Origin: Actinoalloteichus caeruleus DSM 43889
GTDB lineage: Bacteria > Actinomycetota > Actinomycetes > Mycobacteriales > Pseudonocardiaceae
Reading direction: 5' to 3'
NCBI RefSeq assembly: GCF_000429185.2
Contig: NZ_AUBJ02000001.1
Span: forward strand, 1,922,001-1,986,000
Length of the DNA: 64,000 nucleotides
Shown here: one piece after another, positions 36,527 to 44,515 of the stretch
Numbering within the stretch: position 1 is the stretch's first letter
Layout: each line of letters starts with the position of its first letter
The notes under the pieces: generated by a model
The model's database searches: none
What the model was told of the DNA's origin: nothing
Seen by the model: only the letters and a program-made list of their open reading frames with translations
Program-made: the position numbers and the translations under genes

Positions 36527-37696
36527 TCATGTCCCCGCACCGCTGCCGCCGCCGTTCCCGCCGGGGGTCGGCGGCCGCCAGTCCCGCAGCGCGGGTCGGA
36601 GGTCCTCGTCCGCCCCGTCCACGGCGTCGCGGTGCGCCTCGGCGAGCAGGTCCGCGATGACCACCCTGGTCCCGGTGCCGGCCGACGCGATGGCGCCGTG
36701 CACCATCGCCAGGCTCAGCAGGTTGTCGGCTGCCACCGTGCTCGGCGGGAGCCCGGTCCGGAGGGCGTGTTCGAAGTCGGCCAGGGAACCGGCGATGTCC
36801 GTCGGCGACGGGGACCCCCACCCGCGCGCCCGGGACTCGGCCGCCGCCTCGGCGGCGCCGGCGACCGGCACCGCGTGCTCGACGACGGGTTCACCCTCGC
36901 CGTCCCACACCGCCGCCCCGTGCCGCCCGCTGACCCGCCACCGCCCGTTCCAGGAGGTCTCCAACCCGGGGGCGCACCAACTCCCCGTGTAGAGGTAACG
37001 CACTCCCCCGGTCATCTCGAAGATCGCGGTGGCCGCCGCGTCACCCCGGTACCAGCTCCAGTGCGGGTTGAACTCCTCGCACCACACCGTCACCGGGTCG
37101 CCGCCCACCAGGTACCGGGCCGCGTCGAACGGGTGGATCGCCATGTCCAGCAGCAGCGGGTGCTCCATCTCCTCGCGGAACCCGCCGAACCTCGGCGCGC
37201 GGAAGAACTCGGTGCTGACCGTGCCCACCGCCCCCAAGGTCCACACCTGCCGCCGCAGCGCGGCCAACCCGGGGCTGTGCCGACGGTTCTGGCTGACGGC
37301 GAACAGGCGGCCGGCGCGTTCGGCGGCCACCACGAGGCCGATCGCCTCGGCGAGGGTCGCCGCGAGCGGTTTCTCGCCGAGCACCGCCAACCCCAGGTCG
37401 AGGGCCTCCCGGGTGACGGAGTAGTGCGCGGAGGGGATGGTGACGTCGACGACCAGATCGGGCAGGGTGGCCTCGGCGAGGGCGCTGAGCGAGGTCGACA
37501 CCGGAACCGGGGGCACCCCGCAGGCCGACAGTGCCGCCGTCGCCGCGTTCGGGTCGAGGTCGACCACGCCGACCAGGTCGACCGTGGGTGAGGCGTCCAC
37601 CGTGTTCAGCCAGGCCCGCCCCATCGCTCCCGCCCCCACGACCACCGCGCGCAGCGGGCCGTGGTGGTCGACGGTGCGGAAGGCTCCGACGGTCAT
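36527..37696 (-). CDS. Gfo/Idh/MocA family oxidoreductase
   Basis: This 389-residue paralogue of the downstream dehydrogenase has LRAVVVGAGAMGRAWLNTV, GEKPLAATLAEAIGL, the motif SQNRRHSPGLAALRR, and a substrate-side domain with MEHPLLLDMAIHPFDAARYL. The H-P-F-D-x-x-R segment is typical for sugar dehydrogenases of this family. Its ATG overlaps the ThuA stop (ATGA). A 245-bp gap separates it from the next gene, so the operon may be interrupted or have a second promoter. Confidence 0.88.
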   Translation of the reverse strand: MTVGAFRTVDHHGPLRAVVVGAGAMGRAWLNTVDASPTVDLVGVVDLDPNAATAALSACGVPPVPVSTSLSALAEATLPDLVVDVTIPSAHYSVTREALDLGLAVLGEKPLAATLAEAIGLVVAAERAGRLFAVSQNRRHSPGLAALRRQVWTLGAVGTVSTEFFRAPRFGGFREEMEHPLLLDMAIHPFDAARYLVGGDPVTVWCEEFNPHWSWYRGDAAATAIFEMTGGVRYLYTGSWCAPGLETSWNGRWRVSGRHGAAVWDGEGEPVVEHAVPVAGAAEAAAESRARGWGSPSPTDIAGSLADFEHALRTGLPPSTVAADNLLSLAMVHGAIASAGTGTRVVIADLLAEAHRDAVDGADEDLRPALRDWRPPTPGGNGGGSGAGT

Positions 37697-38526
37697 CGGT
37701 CCGCACCCGGGGACGCGGCCCCCGAGTGTGTCGCCGGCTCGTCGTCCCACCAGCCCACCGGGGAGCGGCGCAACCTCGGCGGGGACCCGACCGGCCGGTC
37801 CGGCCTCGCCCACCTCACCCCGTTGGCGATCACCCGCCGCACGTCGGGGTGGTGGTAGACGGGGTAGTCCTGGTCGCCGGGGCTGAAGTAGAAGATCCGG
37901 CCGTGGCCCCGGCGGAAGGTGACACCGCTGCGGAACACCTCGCCGCCGCTGAACGAGGACACGAAGACCAGCTCGTCCGGCGCGGGGATGTCGAAGAACT
38001 CCCCGTACATCTCCTGCCGGTCGATCACCAGCGGACTCGGCACGCCCTCGGCGATCGGGTGCCGGGGGTCGACCGTCCACACCAGTTCCCGGTCGTCGCC
38101 GTTGCGCCACCGCAACGCGCAGGTGGTGCCCAACAGCCGCGTGAAGACCTTGGAGAAGTGCCCGGAGTGGAGCACGACGAGCCCCATGCCGCCGAGCACC
38201 CGCTCCCGGACCCGTTCCACCAGGGCGTCGTCGACGCGATCGTGGGCGAGGTGGCCCCACCAGACGAGGACGTCGGTGGTGTCGAGGACCTCCGGCGGCA
38301 GGCCCTGCCCGGGTTCGTCCAGGGTGGCGGTGCGGATGGAGGCGGCCGGGCCGAGGTGGTCGGCGATCGCCGCCGCTACCGCGCCGTGGATTCCCCGCGG
38401 GTAGCGTTCGGCGACCTCCGGTTGGGTCCGTTCGTGGACGTTCTCGTTCCACACGGTGATCCGGGGTGGTCCGGGTGCGTCCCCGGGGGTGTCGGCGGCG
38501 GGACGGTGGTCGGGCACGGCACTCAC
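37693..38526 (-). CDS. ThuA-like trehalose utilisation family protein
   Basis: This 277-residue protein has the ThuA pattern: ITVWNENVHERTQPEVAERYP near the start, DVLVWWGHLAHDRV, GLVVLHSGHFSKVF, and the C-terminal RIFYFSPGDQDYPVYHHPDVRRVIANGVRW. ThuA proteins belong to the glutamine-amidotransferase-like superfamily and occur in routes that handle disaccharides through 3-keto intermediates. GTG 38526 follows GGAGG. It leads the operon, whose promoter should lie in the palindrome-bearing region upstream. Confidence 0.85.
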   Translation of the reverse strand: MSAVPDHRPAADTPGDAPGPPRITVWNENVHERTQPEVAERYPRGIHGAVAAAIADHLGPAASIRTATLDEPGQGLPPEVLDTTDVLVWWGHLAHDRVDDALVERVRERVLGGMGLVVLHSGHFSKVFTRLLGTTCALRWRNGDDRELVWTVDPRHPIAEGVPSPLVIDRQEMYGEFFDIPAPDELVFVSSFSGGEVFRSGVTFRRGHGRIFYFSPGDQDYPVYHHPDVRRVIANGVRWARPDRPVGSPPRLRRSPVGWWDDEPATHSGAASPGADR

Positions 38527-38935
38527 CGGCGGTCCTCCATCGCACGAACGGTCACGGTCGGAGGACGTCGTCTGTCGTGCGTCGCGACACCCCCGCCAGG
38601 GTGAGCGCACCGCTCCGACGGACCAGGTCGACCGGTGTCCGCGCCGGGGCACGGTCCCCGTGTCGATCTTGTCCTGCACCGCCGATCCAACCGACCCCCG
38701 ACGGCGGGAACAATCAGCCGGTCGGGCGATATGCGCGTGGCGCATTCGACCGCGCTCCGTGTCGAACACCGTTCGACCTGGTCACCCGTCACCCGTGTCG
38801 AATGACTCCCCGGGCGGGTCCCCTGTGCGCGTCCTGCCACTCCTCGCCTCGCCGCCGCCCACCGCTGCCCCCTCCTCCGGCTTCGGCCCGGCACCCGCCT
38901 CGGGCGGATGCCGGGCGCAAGAGCTCAGGGACGGC
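38527..38935. other. Intergenic region upstream of the sugar operon
   Basis: No gene is supported. The notable element is the palindrome at 38731-38745 described separately. Confidence 0.45.
38731..38745. promoter_or_regulatory. Palindromic operator candidate
   Basis: ATGCGC-GTG-GCGCAT is a perfect inverted repeat 205 bp upstream of the thuA-like gene. Such short palindromes are typical of LacI, GntR or TetR sites; no regulator gene is adjacent. Confidence 0.4.
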
Positions 38936-39778
38936 TCACCCCGTGAGGCCGATGATCTCCAGGAGCGGGCTCCGCGCATGCCATCCCGCCCGGTCGAGCT
39001 CCTCGGACAGCCCCTGCGGGTTGTCCGGCCGGCTGAGCTGGTCGAGGACGTCGTCCAGGACCCGGCGGCGATCCACGACGTCGGTCACCTCCACGGCCGT
39101 GGCCGGAAGGTCGACGACCACCGACTCCTTGAGGTGCAGGGTGAGGCGGGGGTCGGCCAGCAGGTTGCGGTACCAGTCGCGGGGACGGTCCTCCGGGTAG
39201 CCCGTCAGGAAGAACCGGCCCCCGGACCGGTAGAGCCAGATCTCGAGGCGCCGGGGCAGCCCGGACCGGCGTCCGACCGTGGTGATGTCCACCAGCACAT
39301 CCGAGTGGAGCGCCCGGCGCACGGCGGCCTCATCCGGTGTCCCCGTCCCGGTCGACGCCGGCTGGGGTTCCCACCGGTGCGACGCCGGGTCGTCCGCGTG
39401 GCGGGCGTAGACGTCGGGGGGACCGGCCACGTAGCAGGCCGTCACCTCCTCCTCCGCCACGAACTCGTTCGTCGAGTTCGCCGGCAGGTGGACGACCTCA
39501 CCGGGGTGGACGACCAGTTCGCCGTCGTCCTCGGTCCGCACCCGCAGAACACCGCCCAGGACGATCACCATCTCGTCGTAGGGGAAGGCGGCCCGCAGCC
39601 GCTCGCCCGACGGCATGGCCGCGAACCCCACCACCATCGCCGCCTCCGGGTCGGTCGCCCGGCTGACGAGATCACTGCCGAAGAGCTGGTACCCCGCGCC
39701 GTCGGGCGGGGACCAGTCCTGGTTGCTCCGCGCGTCCTCGATCGTCCACCTGCGCACCCGCCTGCGTTCCACCGCCAC
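38936..39778 (-). CDS. Cupin plus deazaflavin-dependent nitroreductase-type fusion protein
   Basis: This 280-residue protein joins two domains. Residues about 45-125 form a cupin (MVIVLGGVLRVRTEDDGELVVHPGEVVHLPANS) like the EutQ/ethanolamine cupins. Residues about 150-275 match the split-barrel DUF385/deazaflavin nitroreductase group (LVDITTVGRRSGLPRRLEIWLYR, GRFFLTGYPE, WYRNLLADPRLTLHLKESV). The second group often uses coenzyme F420 in actinobacteria. The fusion is unusual. GTG 39778 or 39772 may be the start. Confidence 0.75.
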   Translation of the reverse strand: MAVERRRVRRWTIEDARSNQDWSPPDGAGYQLFGSDLVSRATDPEAAMVVGFAAMPSGERLRAAFPYDEMVIVLGGVLRVRTEDDGELVVHPGEVVHLPANSTNEFVAEEEVTACYVAGPPDVYARHADDPASHRWEPQPASTGTGTPDEAAVRRALHSDVLVDITTVGRRSGLPRRLEIWLYRSGGRFFLTGYPEDRPRDWYRNLLADPRLTLHLKESVVVDLPATAVEVTDVVDRRRVLDDVLDQLSRPDNPQGLSEELDRAGWHARSPLLEIIGLTG

Positions 39779-39945
39779 GTTCCTCCCGCCGGGACGCCCC
39801 TCGGCGTCCGTCCGGCGGACCCTAGGACCTGAAGCGCACTGGAGGTCAACAGCGGGCGGTGCCGAGCTGGTCGTTCAGAGCTGAGTGCGCACCGCCGCGC
39901 GCTCGCGAGAAGCCGCTACCAGTGGGGATCTGGGCGCTCGTCGAG

Positions 39946-40094
39946 CGCTCACCTCGCTCACGGCGGTATTTCGACCAGTTCCGGTACAACACCGTGAACG
40001 GCACTGGCTCAACCCCACTCGCGCGAGGCTTTCGAAGGGGAAGCGGCGCGCTCGCGCACCACCGACGGCTCACCCCGCTCGCGCGGGGCTTTCG
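39946..40094 (-). CRISPR. Type I-E-like CRISPR remnant A (3 repeats, first decayed)
   Basis: Repeats of 27-28 bp start at 40006 and 40067 (GGCTCA...GCGCG.GGCTTTC), with a decayed copy near 39946-39973 (about 21 of 27 positions); the period is 61 bp and the clear spacer is 33 bp. On the minus strand the repeat reads GAAAGCCCCGCG then GCGGGG...GAGCC, close to type I-E repeats. No type I-E cas genes are in the window. Confidence 0.75.
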
Positions 40095-40147
40095 CTTCAG
40101 GTCACAGCATCGCACCGGTACGAGCCTCCCGGCGATCCGCGAGACGC

Positions 40148-40645
40148 TCAGTCGATGAGCGTGAGGGGCGCGGTGCTGAACCGGCCGGAGAGCAGGTCGT
40201 CAAGCAGGGTAGGCAGTTCGGCGGGCAGGAGCTTGTCGCGGCACTGCCGCAGCTCGTCCGCTGGCCACCAGCGGCGTCCGATCTGCCCGGCCTTCTCGTT
40301 CTCGGTGGGCCGGGGCGCGACCTGCGGGGTGTTCCCCTGGGTGCGCCCGAGAAAGACGTGCTCGATGCGGTGGTGGTCGCGGCCCTTGTACCGGAACCGG
40401 GATTCACGCACCCACAGTTCACGGCCGAGGGTGGGGAGCATGATCCCGGTCTCCTCGGCGGCTTCGCGGCGGGCTGCATCGCGGAGGTCTTCGCCGTCGT
40501 CCAGGCCGCCGCCGGGCAGTTCCCACCAGTGGTGATCGGGCTCGGCGGGGTCGAGGGCGTGGATGAGCAGTACGCGGTCGGCGGGATCCAGGAGGAGGAC
40601 ACGGGCGCCGATGCGGGGCGTGACGGTGCTGGTCGAGGCGGTCAT
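40148..40645 (-). CDS. NUDIX hydrolase
   Basis: This 165-residue protein has a complete NUDIX box: GGGLDDGEDLRDAARREA followed directly by AEETGI, giving the G-x5-E-x7-R-E-x2-E-E-x-G pattern. It hydrolyses a nucleoside diphosphate linked to some moiety; the substrate cannot be told. It lies between two type I-E-like CRISPR remnants. The stop is only about 55 bp from the left remnant. Confidence 0.88.
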   Translation of the reverse strand: MTASTSTVTPRIGARVLLLDPADRVLLIHALDPAEPDHHWWELPGGGLDDGEDLRDAARREAAEETGIMLPTLGRELWVRESRFRYKGRDHHRIEHVFLGRTQGNTPQVAPRPTENEKAGQIGRRWWPADELRQCRDKLLPAELPTLLDDLLSGRFSTAPLTLID

Positions 40646-40660
40646 CCTGCGGCTGGTCCT

Positions 40661-40704
40661 CGCGTCTCGGCTGACGGGGCGTGCGCTCGGGCAGCCGAGA
40701 CGCG
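40661..40704 (-). terminator. Perfect 12-bp hairpin
   Basis: Arms CGCGTCTCGGCT (40661-40672) and AGCCGAGACGCG (40693-40704) with a 20-nt loop lie between the nuclease-family remnant and the NUDIX gene. Confidence 0.5.
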
Positions 40705-40770
40705 AACCGGCCGGTCAGAACAGGGTGGGCTCCGGCTCGGCAGGCGTGGCCGCCGTGGCGGGGTCCGACG

Positions 40771-41170
40771 TTAGCAGCGCGCCGGTGGCGTCAGCGCAAG
40801 ACGCACGGCGAGCCCGGAATGGTCGGTGAGCCGGGAGCCGTCCCCGGCGAGTTCCCTGGTCTCGTGGACGTACTCGCAGCCGGTGAGCTGCTCGGCTAAG
40901 GCGGCCGAGCCGTGGGCGTGGTCGTAGCGGAAGCCCAGGTCCGGACGGCGTGCCCAGCTGTGCTCGACCCGGTCGGCGTGCAGGTGCCGGAACAGGTCGA
41001 CCAGGCCGTGCCGGTCGGTCAGGCCGCTGTAGAAGGCGTACTCGAACGGTGCGAACTGGCCCCCGTGAGCCGGCGTGTGGCTGGGTTCGAGCACGTTGAG
41101 GTCGCCGAGCAGCAGCAGCGGTGCCGCGCCGGCGGTGGCGTCCAGGGCGCGGCCGAAGCTCTGGATCCAG
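40771..41170 (-). pseudogene. Truncated endonuclease/exonuclease/phosphatase family gene
   Basis: The remaining 130 or so residues are the C-terminal half of an EEP-fold enzyme: APLLLLGDLNVLEPSHTP holds the conserved G-D-x-N motif, FRYDHAHGS and LTDHSGLAVRLAL hold the C-terminal D-H motif. The N-terminal half with the catalytic glutamate is missing. Coding similarity stops exactly where the first repeat of CRISPR remnant B begins (41171); the open frame continues into the repeats without biological sense. It is very likely non-functional. Confidence 0.7.
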
Positions 41171-41320
41171 GGCTCACCCCCGCTTGCGTGGGGCTTTCGA
41201 CAACGGCCGCGCGGCCAGCTCGACAAACCCCGGCTCACCCCCGCTTGCGCGGGGCTTTCCGCGGCCTGCTGCTGAGCTGGCCACTCGAAAGCGGCTCACC
41301 CCCGCTTGCGCGGGGCTTTC
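41171..41320 (-). CRISPR. Type I-E-like CRISPR remnant B (3 repeats, 2 spacers)
   Basis: Three 28-bp repeats (GGCTCACCCCC to GGGGCTTTC) start at 41171, 41232 and 41293, with 33-bp spacers. The minus-strand sense resembles the E. coli type I-E repeat. It shares repeat family, orientation and 61-bp period with remnant A, 1.1 kb to the left. One repeat carries a C-to-T change. Confidence 0.88.
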
Positions 41321-41395
41321 CCTTCGCGACCTGCGCCGACGGGAGCCCGTTACCTTTTCTTGACCTAGACGGATCCGGCGGCACCGTACTCCCGC
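41321..41395 (-). promoter_or_regulatory. Possible type I-E leader remnant
   Basis: The 75 bp between remnant B and the permease pseudogene include an A/T-rich patch (TTACCTTTTCTTGACC), unusual here. Its position matches the leader end of a minus-strand array. Confidence 0.35.
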
Positions 41396-42169
41396 TCACA
41401 CTCCTCGGTCCAGCTCCAAGCGGTTCCACACGTGGACCGTGAGACCGCAGAACACCGCGCTGGTGGCGATGACGAGCCCCAGTTGGGCCATACCAACCAC
41501 CTCGGGAAACAGCGCCCAGATCGCCGGAGCCGCGAAGGGCAGCCACGCGGCCGTTGCGGGCTGCACGATCGTCGCCACCTGGGACACCACGATGAGGGCG
41601 ATGGCCGCCCCTATCCCGGGAAGTGCCCCTCGGCCGAGGGTGGCCACCAAGGACGTGGGGACCACCACAGCACCGGTCAGGACGAGCAACAGCACCAGCC
41701 GGGTGAAGTCGGCCAGCACGTCGCCGTTGACAGGACCCGATCCCAACAGGATGCCCACCAGGAACAGCGCGCCAACCGACACCACCGCGACCGCGCACAC
41801 CCAGAGCAGATGGGTCAGCAGCTTGGCCAACACCACCACCGACCGTGTTGTCGGGGAGGCCAGTAGCCCGAGGACGGTGCCGTCGGTGAACTCCCGTCCG
41901 AAACTCCAGCTCAACGCGATGCCGAACGCGAGCAGGCCACCAGCGGCGGCGATCTGGGTGACGATCGTGAACAGCAGCGGCCAGCCGTCGAGATCGGCGG
42001 CGCTGCCGAGCCGGTCCACCACCTGGTCGTTCCCCGTGGAGACGGCGAGGACCAGACCGCAGCCGAGCAACGCGAGACCGACGACGAAGACACCGACGGT
42101 GATTTACAAGGGCCGAGCTGCTGAGGCCTTGTGGATCTCGACCCAGCACGCTCCTCGGAAATTGTTCAT
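41396..42169 (-). pseudogene. ABC transporter permease with premature stop
   Basis: The 257-codon gene starts at ATG 42169 in an ATGA overlap with the ATPase stop (MNNFRGACWVEIHKASAARP) and is broken by TAA at codon 22 (42104-42106). The frame then continues unbroken as a six-segment ABC-2-type permease (ITVGVFVVGLALLGCG, GREFTDGTVLGLLASPTTR). The TAA sits at the start of the first membrane segment. Restart at an internal TTG (42070) would lose the N-terminus. It is probably non-functional unless the stop is an error or read through. Confidence 0.72.
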
Positions 42170-42900
42170 ACCCGCTCCCGGTTTCGTCGCTCGTCGTCGG
42201 AGAGCACGAGATCGAACAGGGCTCGTTCCAGATCGGTTCCGCCGGGGTCGAGGGTTCCGGCGATCTCTCCACGGTTCATGACCGTGATCCGATGAGCGAT
42301 CCGGGCCACCTCGTCGAGGTGGTGGCTGGAGACCAGAACGCCCGCACCGCGTGCCGCACGACGGCGGAGCCGCTCACGCAGGTCGATCACCCCGGCCGGA
42401 TCGAGGGCGTTGGTGGGTTCGTCGAGCACGAGGAGCCGTGGCTCGTCCAGCATCGCCACGGCGAGACCGAGCCGCTGCCGGTTCCCCTGGGACAGCCGTC
42501 TCGCGCGCACGGCCGCGTAGTCACCGAGCCCGGCGTCGTCCAGGGCCTTCCGCGCGGCCTCGGCCGCCGTACTGGCGGGCAGTCCGCGCAATCTGGCCGC
42601 GACCAGCATGTTCCGCTGTGCGGTGAGTTCCGGGTAGGCGAACGGCCGATCGAGCATGTGGCCCACGCATCGCCACCTGCTCCCGGTCATTCGCGCCACC
42701 GGCGTACCAGCGATGCGGATGTCTCCGGATCGCAACCGCGCCATGCCGAGGATCAGGCGCATCAGCGTCGTCTTTCCCGCACCGTTGAGGCCCACCAGGG
42801 CGTGCACCTCTCCCTCTTCCACCGTGAGCGTCACTCCCCGCACGCCCACGCCCGGGGAGTAGGAGCGCACGGCACCGGTGACCTCAAGCAAGGCGGTCAC
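42166..42900 (-). CDS. ABC transporter ATP-binding protein
   Basis: This 244-residue ATPase has Walker A GLNGAGKTTLM, signature LSQGNRQRLGLAVAML, Walker B LLVLDEPTNALDP and switch SSHHLDEVARI. The signature is LSQGN rather than LSGGQ, as in several resistance-type exporters. The GTG at 42900 overlaps the TetR stop. It is coupled to a permease gene that carries a premature stop, so the transporter is likely inactive. Confidence 0.9.
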   Translation of the reverse strand: MTALLEVTGAVRSYSPGVGVRGVTLTVEEGEVHALVGLNGAGKTTLMRLILGMARLRSGDIRIAGTPVARMTGSRWRCVGHMLDRPFAYPELTAQRNMLVAARLRGLPASTAAEAARKALDDAGLGDYAAVRARRLSQGNRQRLGLAVAMLDEPRLLVLDEPTNALDPAGVIDLRERLRRRAARGAGVLVSSHHLDEVARIAHRITVMNRGEIAGTLDPGGTDLERALFDLVLSDDERRNRERV

Positions 42901-43454
42901 GCCCCGACCTCCAACACGCTGAGCGCCGTCTCGATCGCTTCGACCAAGGTGGTGCCCTCGTTCTCCGCCCACTCGAAGAGTCCGGCGGAGAGTGCGCCCA
43001 GCAGCGCGGCGGCGGCGGCCCGGGCAGCGCGGGGATCGGTACCGTCGCTGATCAGCTGCTGCTGGATGGCCGCCGCCGTCTCCTCGTTCTGCTTCGCCAA
43101 CGCCACGCGCAGGGTCAGAGTCGACGCGATGATGCGCACTCGACGGCGAACCATGCCCAGCTCCGCGTCGTCGAGTCCGCTCAACGCGCCACGCACGCCT
43201 CGAACCGCCCGAAGCAGCGCAGCCTCGCTCAGCGGGCGCTGGCTGATGGCACGAGCGATCACCGGGTCGAAGGGGTCGACGAGGACCGCCTGTTCCTTGG
43301 AGCCGAAGTGCCGGAAGAACGTCATCTCCGAGACCCCTGCGGAGGCGGCGATCTGCGACACGCTCGTCTGGTCGAATCCCTGTTCCTCGAAGAGCGCGAG
43401 CGCGCGCTCGGTCAGCAGAGCCAGCGTGCGCTCACGCTTCGACACCGTAGCCAC
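42897..43454 (-). CDS. TetR family regulator
   Basis: This 185-residue regulator has the N-terminal TetR HTH (ALALFEEQGFDQTSVSQIAASAGVSEMTFFRHFGSKEQ) and a helical ligand domain. GTG 43454 was chosen because TAACAT lies 6 bp upstream, giving a leaderless start; TTG 43460 is an alternative. A perfect palindrome overlaps the promoter, so it should repress itself and the ABC genes that follow. Confidence 0.88.
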   Translation of the reverse strand: MATVSKRERTLALLTERALALFEEQGFDQTSVSQIAASAGVSEMTFFRHFGSKEQAVLVDPFDPVIARAISQRPLSEAALLRAVRGVRGALSGLDDAELGMVRRRVRIIASTLTLRVALAKQNEETAAAIQQQLISDGTDPRAARAAAAALLGALSAGLFEWAENEGTTLVEAIETALSVLEVGA

Positions 43455-43460
43455 GGACAA

Positions 43461-43477
43461 ATGTTATCGACTAACAT
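43461..43477. promoter_or_regulatory. TetR operator palindrome
   Basis: ATGTTA-TCGAC-TAACAT is a perfect inverted repeat covering the putative -10 (TAACAT on the minus strand) of the tetR-ABC operon. Its A/T content contrasts with the surroundings. Confidence 0.65.
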
Positions 43478-43517
43478 TTTTGAGTGGCTAGCGGCCCCGC
43501 CCACGAAGCGGAGGAGC

Positions 43518-43838
43518 TCAACGGGGTGCGGCGAGCGCGGTAGCAGCCGGAACGAAGCTGCGGATCACCGCGACGGTGTGGGTCGCCGCGTGCACCATCC
43601 CGCCACTCCTAAGCGCCGGCTCGCAACCGGGGGCTCTCGGGCACGTCGCCCCCACCACACCCACTAGCCGCGCGACCGCCGTTGCGGCAGATGCCAGCAA
43701 CCGGCGGACCTCCTCCAGGCCGCAACCGAGCCACCGGGCAGTGCCGGCGAGCGCGACCAGGTAGTCGGTAAGCCCCTCGAGCCAGCCCTTCTCCTGGTCG
43801 TTCCCCTCGATCCCCTGCCGCTCCGGCAGGGTGTCCAC
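43518..43838 (-). CDS. Hypothetical small protein
   Basis: A 106-residue frame starts at GTG 43838. Its first half keeps G/C at third positions and looks helical (EGLTDYLVALAGTARWLGCGLEEVRRLLASA); the second half is less convincing. No family was recognised and no ribosome site is clear. It lies between the TetR gene and the distal end of CRISPR array 2. Confidence 0.35.
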   Translation of the reverse strand: MDTLPERQGIEGNDQEKGWLEGLTDYLVALAGTARWLGCGLEEVRRLLASAATAVARLVGVVGATCPRAPGCEPALRSGGMVHAATHTVAVIRSFVPAATALAAPR

Positions 43839-43921
43839 GCCCGCGACCGGGCGAACGCAGATCCCCGGTCGCCCTCGTGGTCACGCCAGGGCTTCGGCAA
43901 CCCTGGCTGCACGGCGGGATG

Positions 43922-44411
43922 GTTGTGGTTCCTCGTAGGAGCGATGAGGACCCGGGCACACCACGCCCTCGTCCGGCGCGTCGACTTGTTGGAACTCCTC
44001 GTAGGAGCGATGAGGACCCAGTGCCACCGCGCCGGCGTCCGCTTCGACTTCGCGTTGGAACTCCTCGTAGGAGCGATGAGGACAAGCGTCCGGCGAACTG
44101 GCGGCGGACGACATCATCCGGTTGGAACTCCTCGTAGGAGCGATGAGGACGCTTCGAAATGCAACCCAACGACCAGTAGGCAATCTGTTGGAACTCCTCG
44201 TAGGAGCGATGAGGACCGCTCGGGTGATGCACCCCAGCCCAGCGACTGGGTGTTGGAACTCCTCGTAGGAGCGATGAGGACATGGATCACGTGTGGATCA
44301 CGTGCCTGATCGACCCGGTTGGAACTCCTCGTAGGAGCGATGAGGACCCGCCCGGATGCGGTGTGCGGCGTGCGGGCCGATGTTGGAACTCCTCGTAGGA
44401 GCGATGAGGAC
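43922..44411 (-). CRISPR. Type I-B CRISPR array 2 (8 repeats, 7 spacers)
   Basis: The 30-bp repeat is the reverse complement of the array-1 repeat. Copies start at 43922, 43988, 44054, 44121, 44187, 44252, 44318 and 44382; spacers are 34-37 bp. The leftmost copy differs at four adjacent bases, marking the leader-distal end. The leader lies on the right (44412-44515), so transcription runs to the left. No spacer is shared with array 1 by eye. Confidence 0.97.
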
Positions 44412-44515
44412 CCGAGAGTAAAGTCGCAGGTCAGCGGGCGCCTGGACCACCCTATCGGACACGGTTCTGCAGCGAACCCGAGGTTTGACATCAGACCCGG
44501 GGGGTTCGCTGAAAT
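44412..44515 (-). promoter_or_regulatory. Type I-B CRISPR leader 2
   Basis: This leader has exactly the same 104-bp length as leader 1. The repeat-proximal CGACTTTACTCTCGG and the distal half, including both AGCGAACCC/GGGTTCGCT arms, are conserved, while about 35 bp in the middle differ. It marks array 2 as a likely functional acquisition site for the cas1-cas2 genes 38 kb away. Confidence 0.85.

Noticed and set aside
39946-41320. Complete type I-E CRISPR-Cas locus
   Set aside because: No cas3, casABCDE, cas1 or cas2 of type I-E is near the remnants; only repeats remain.
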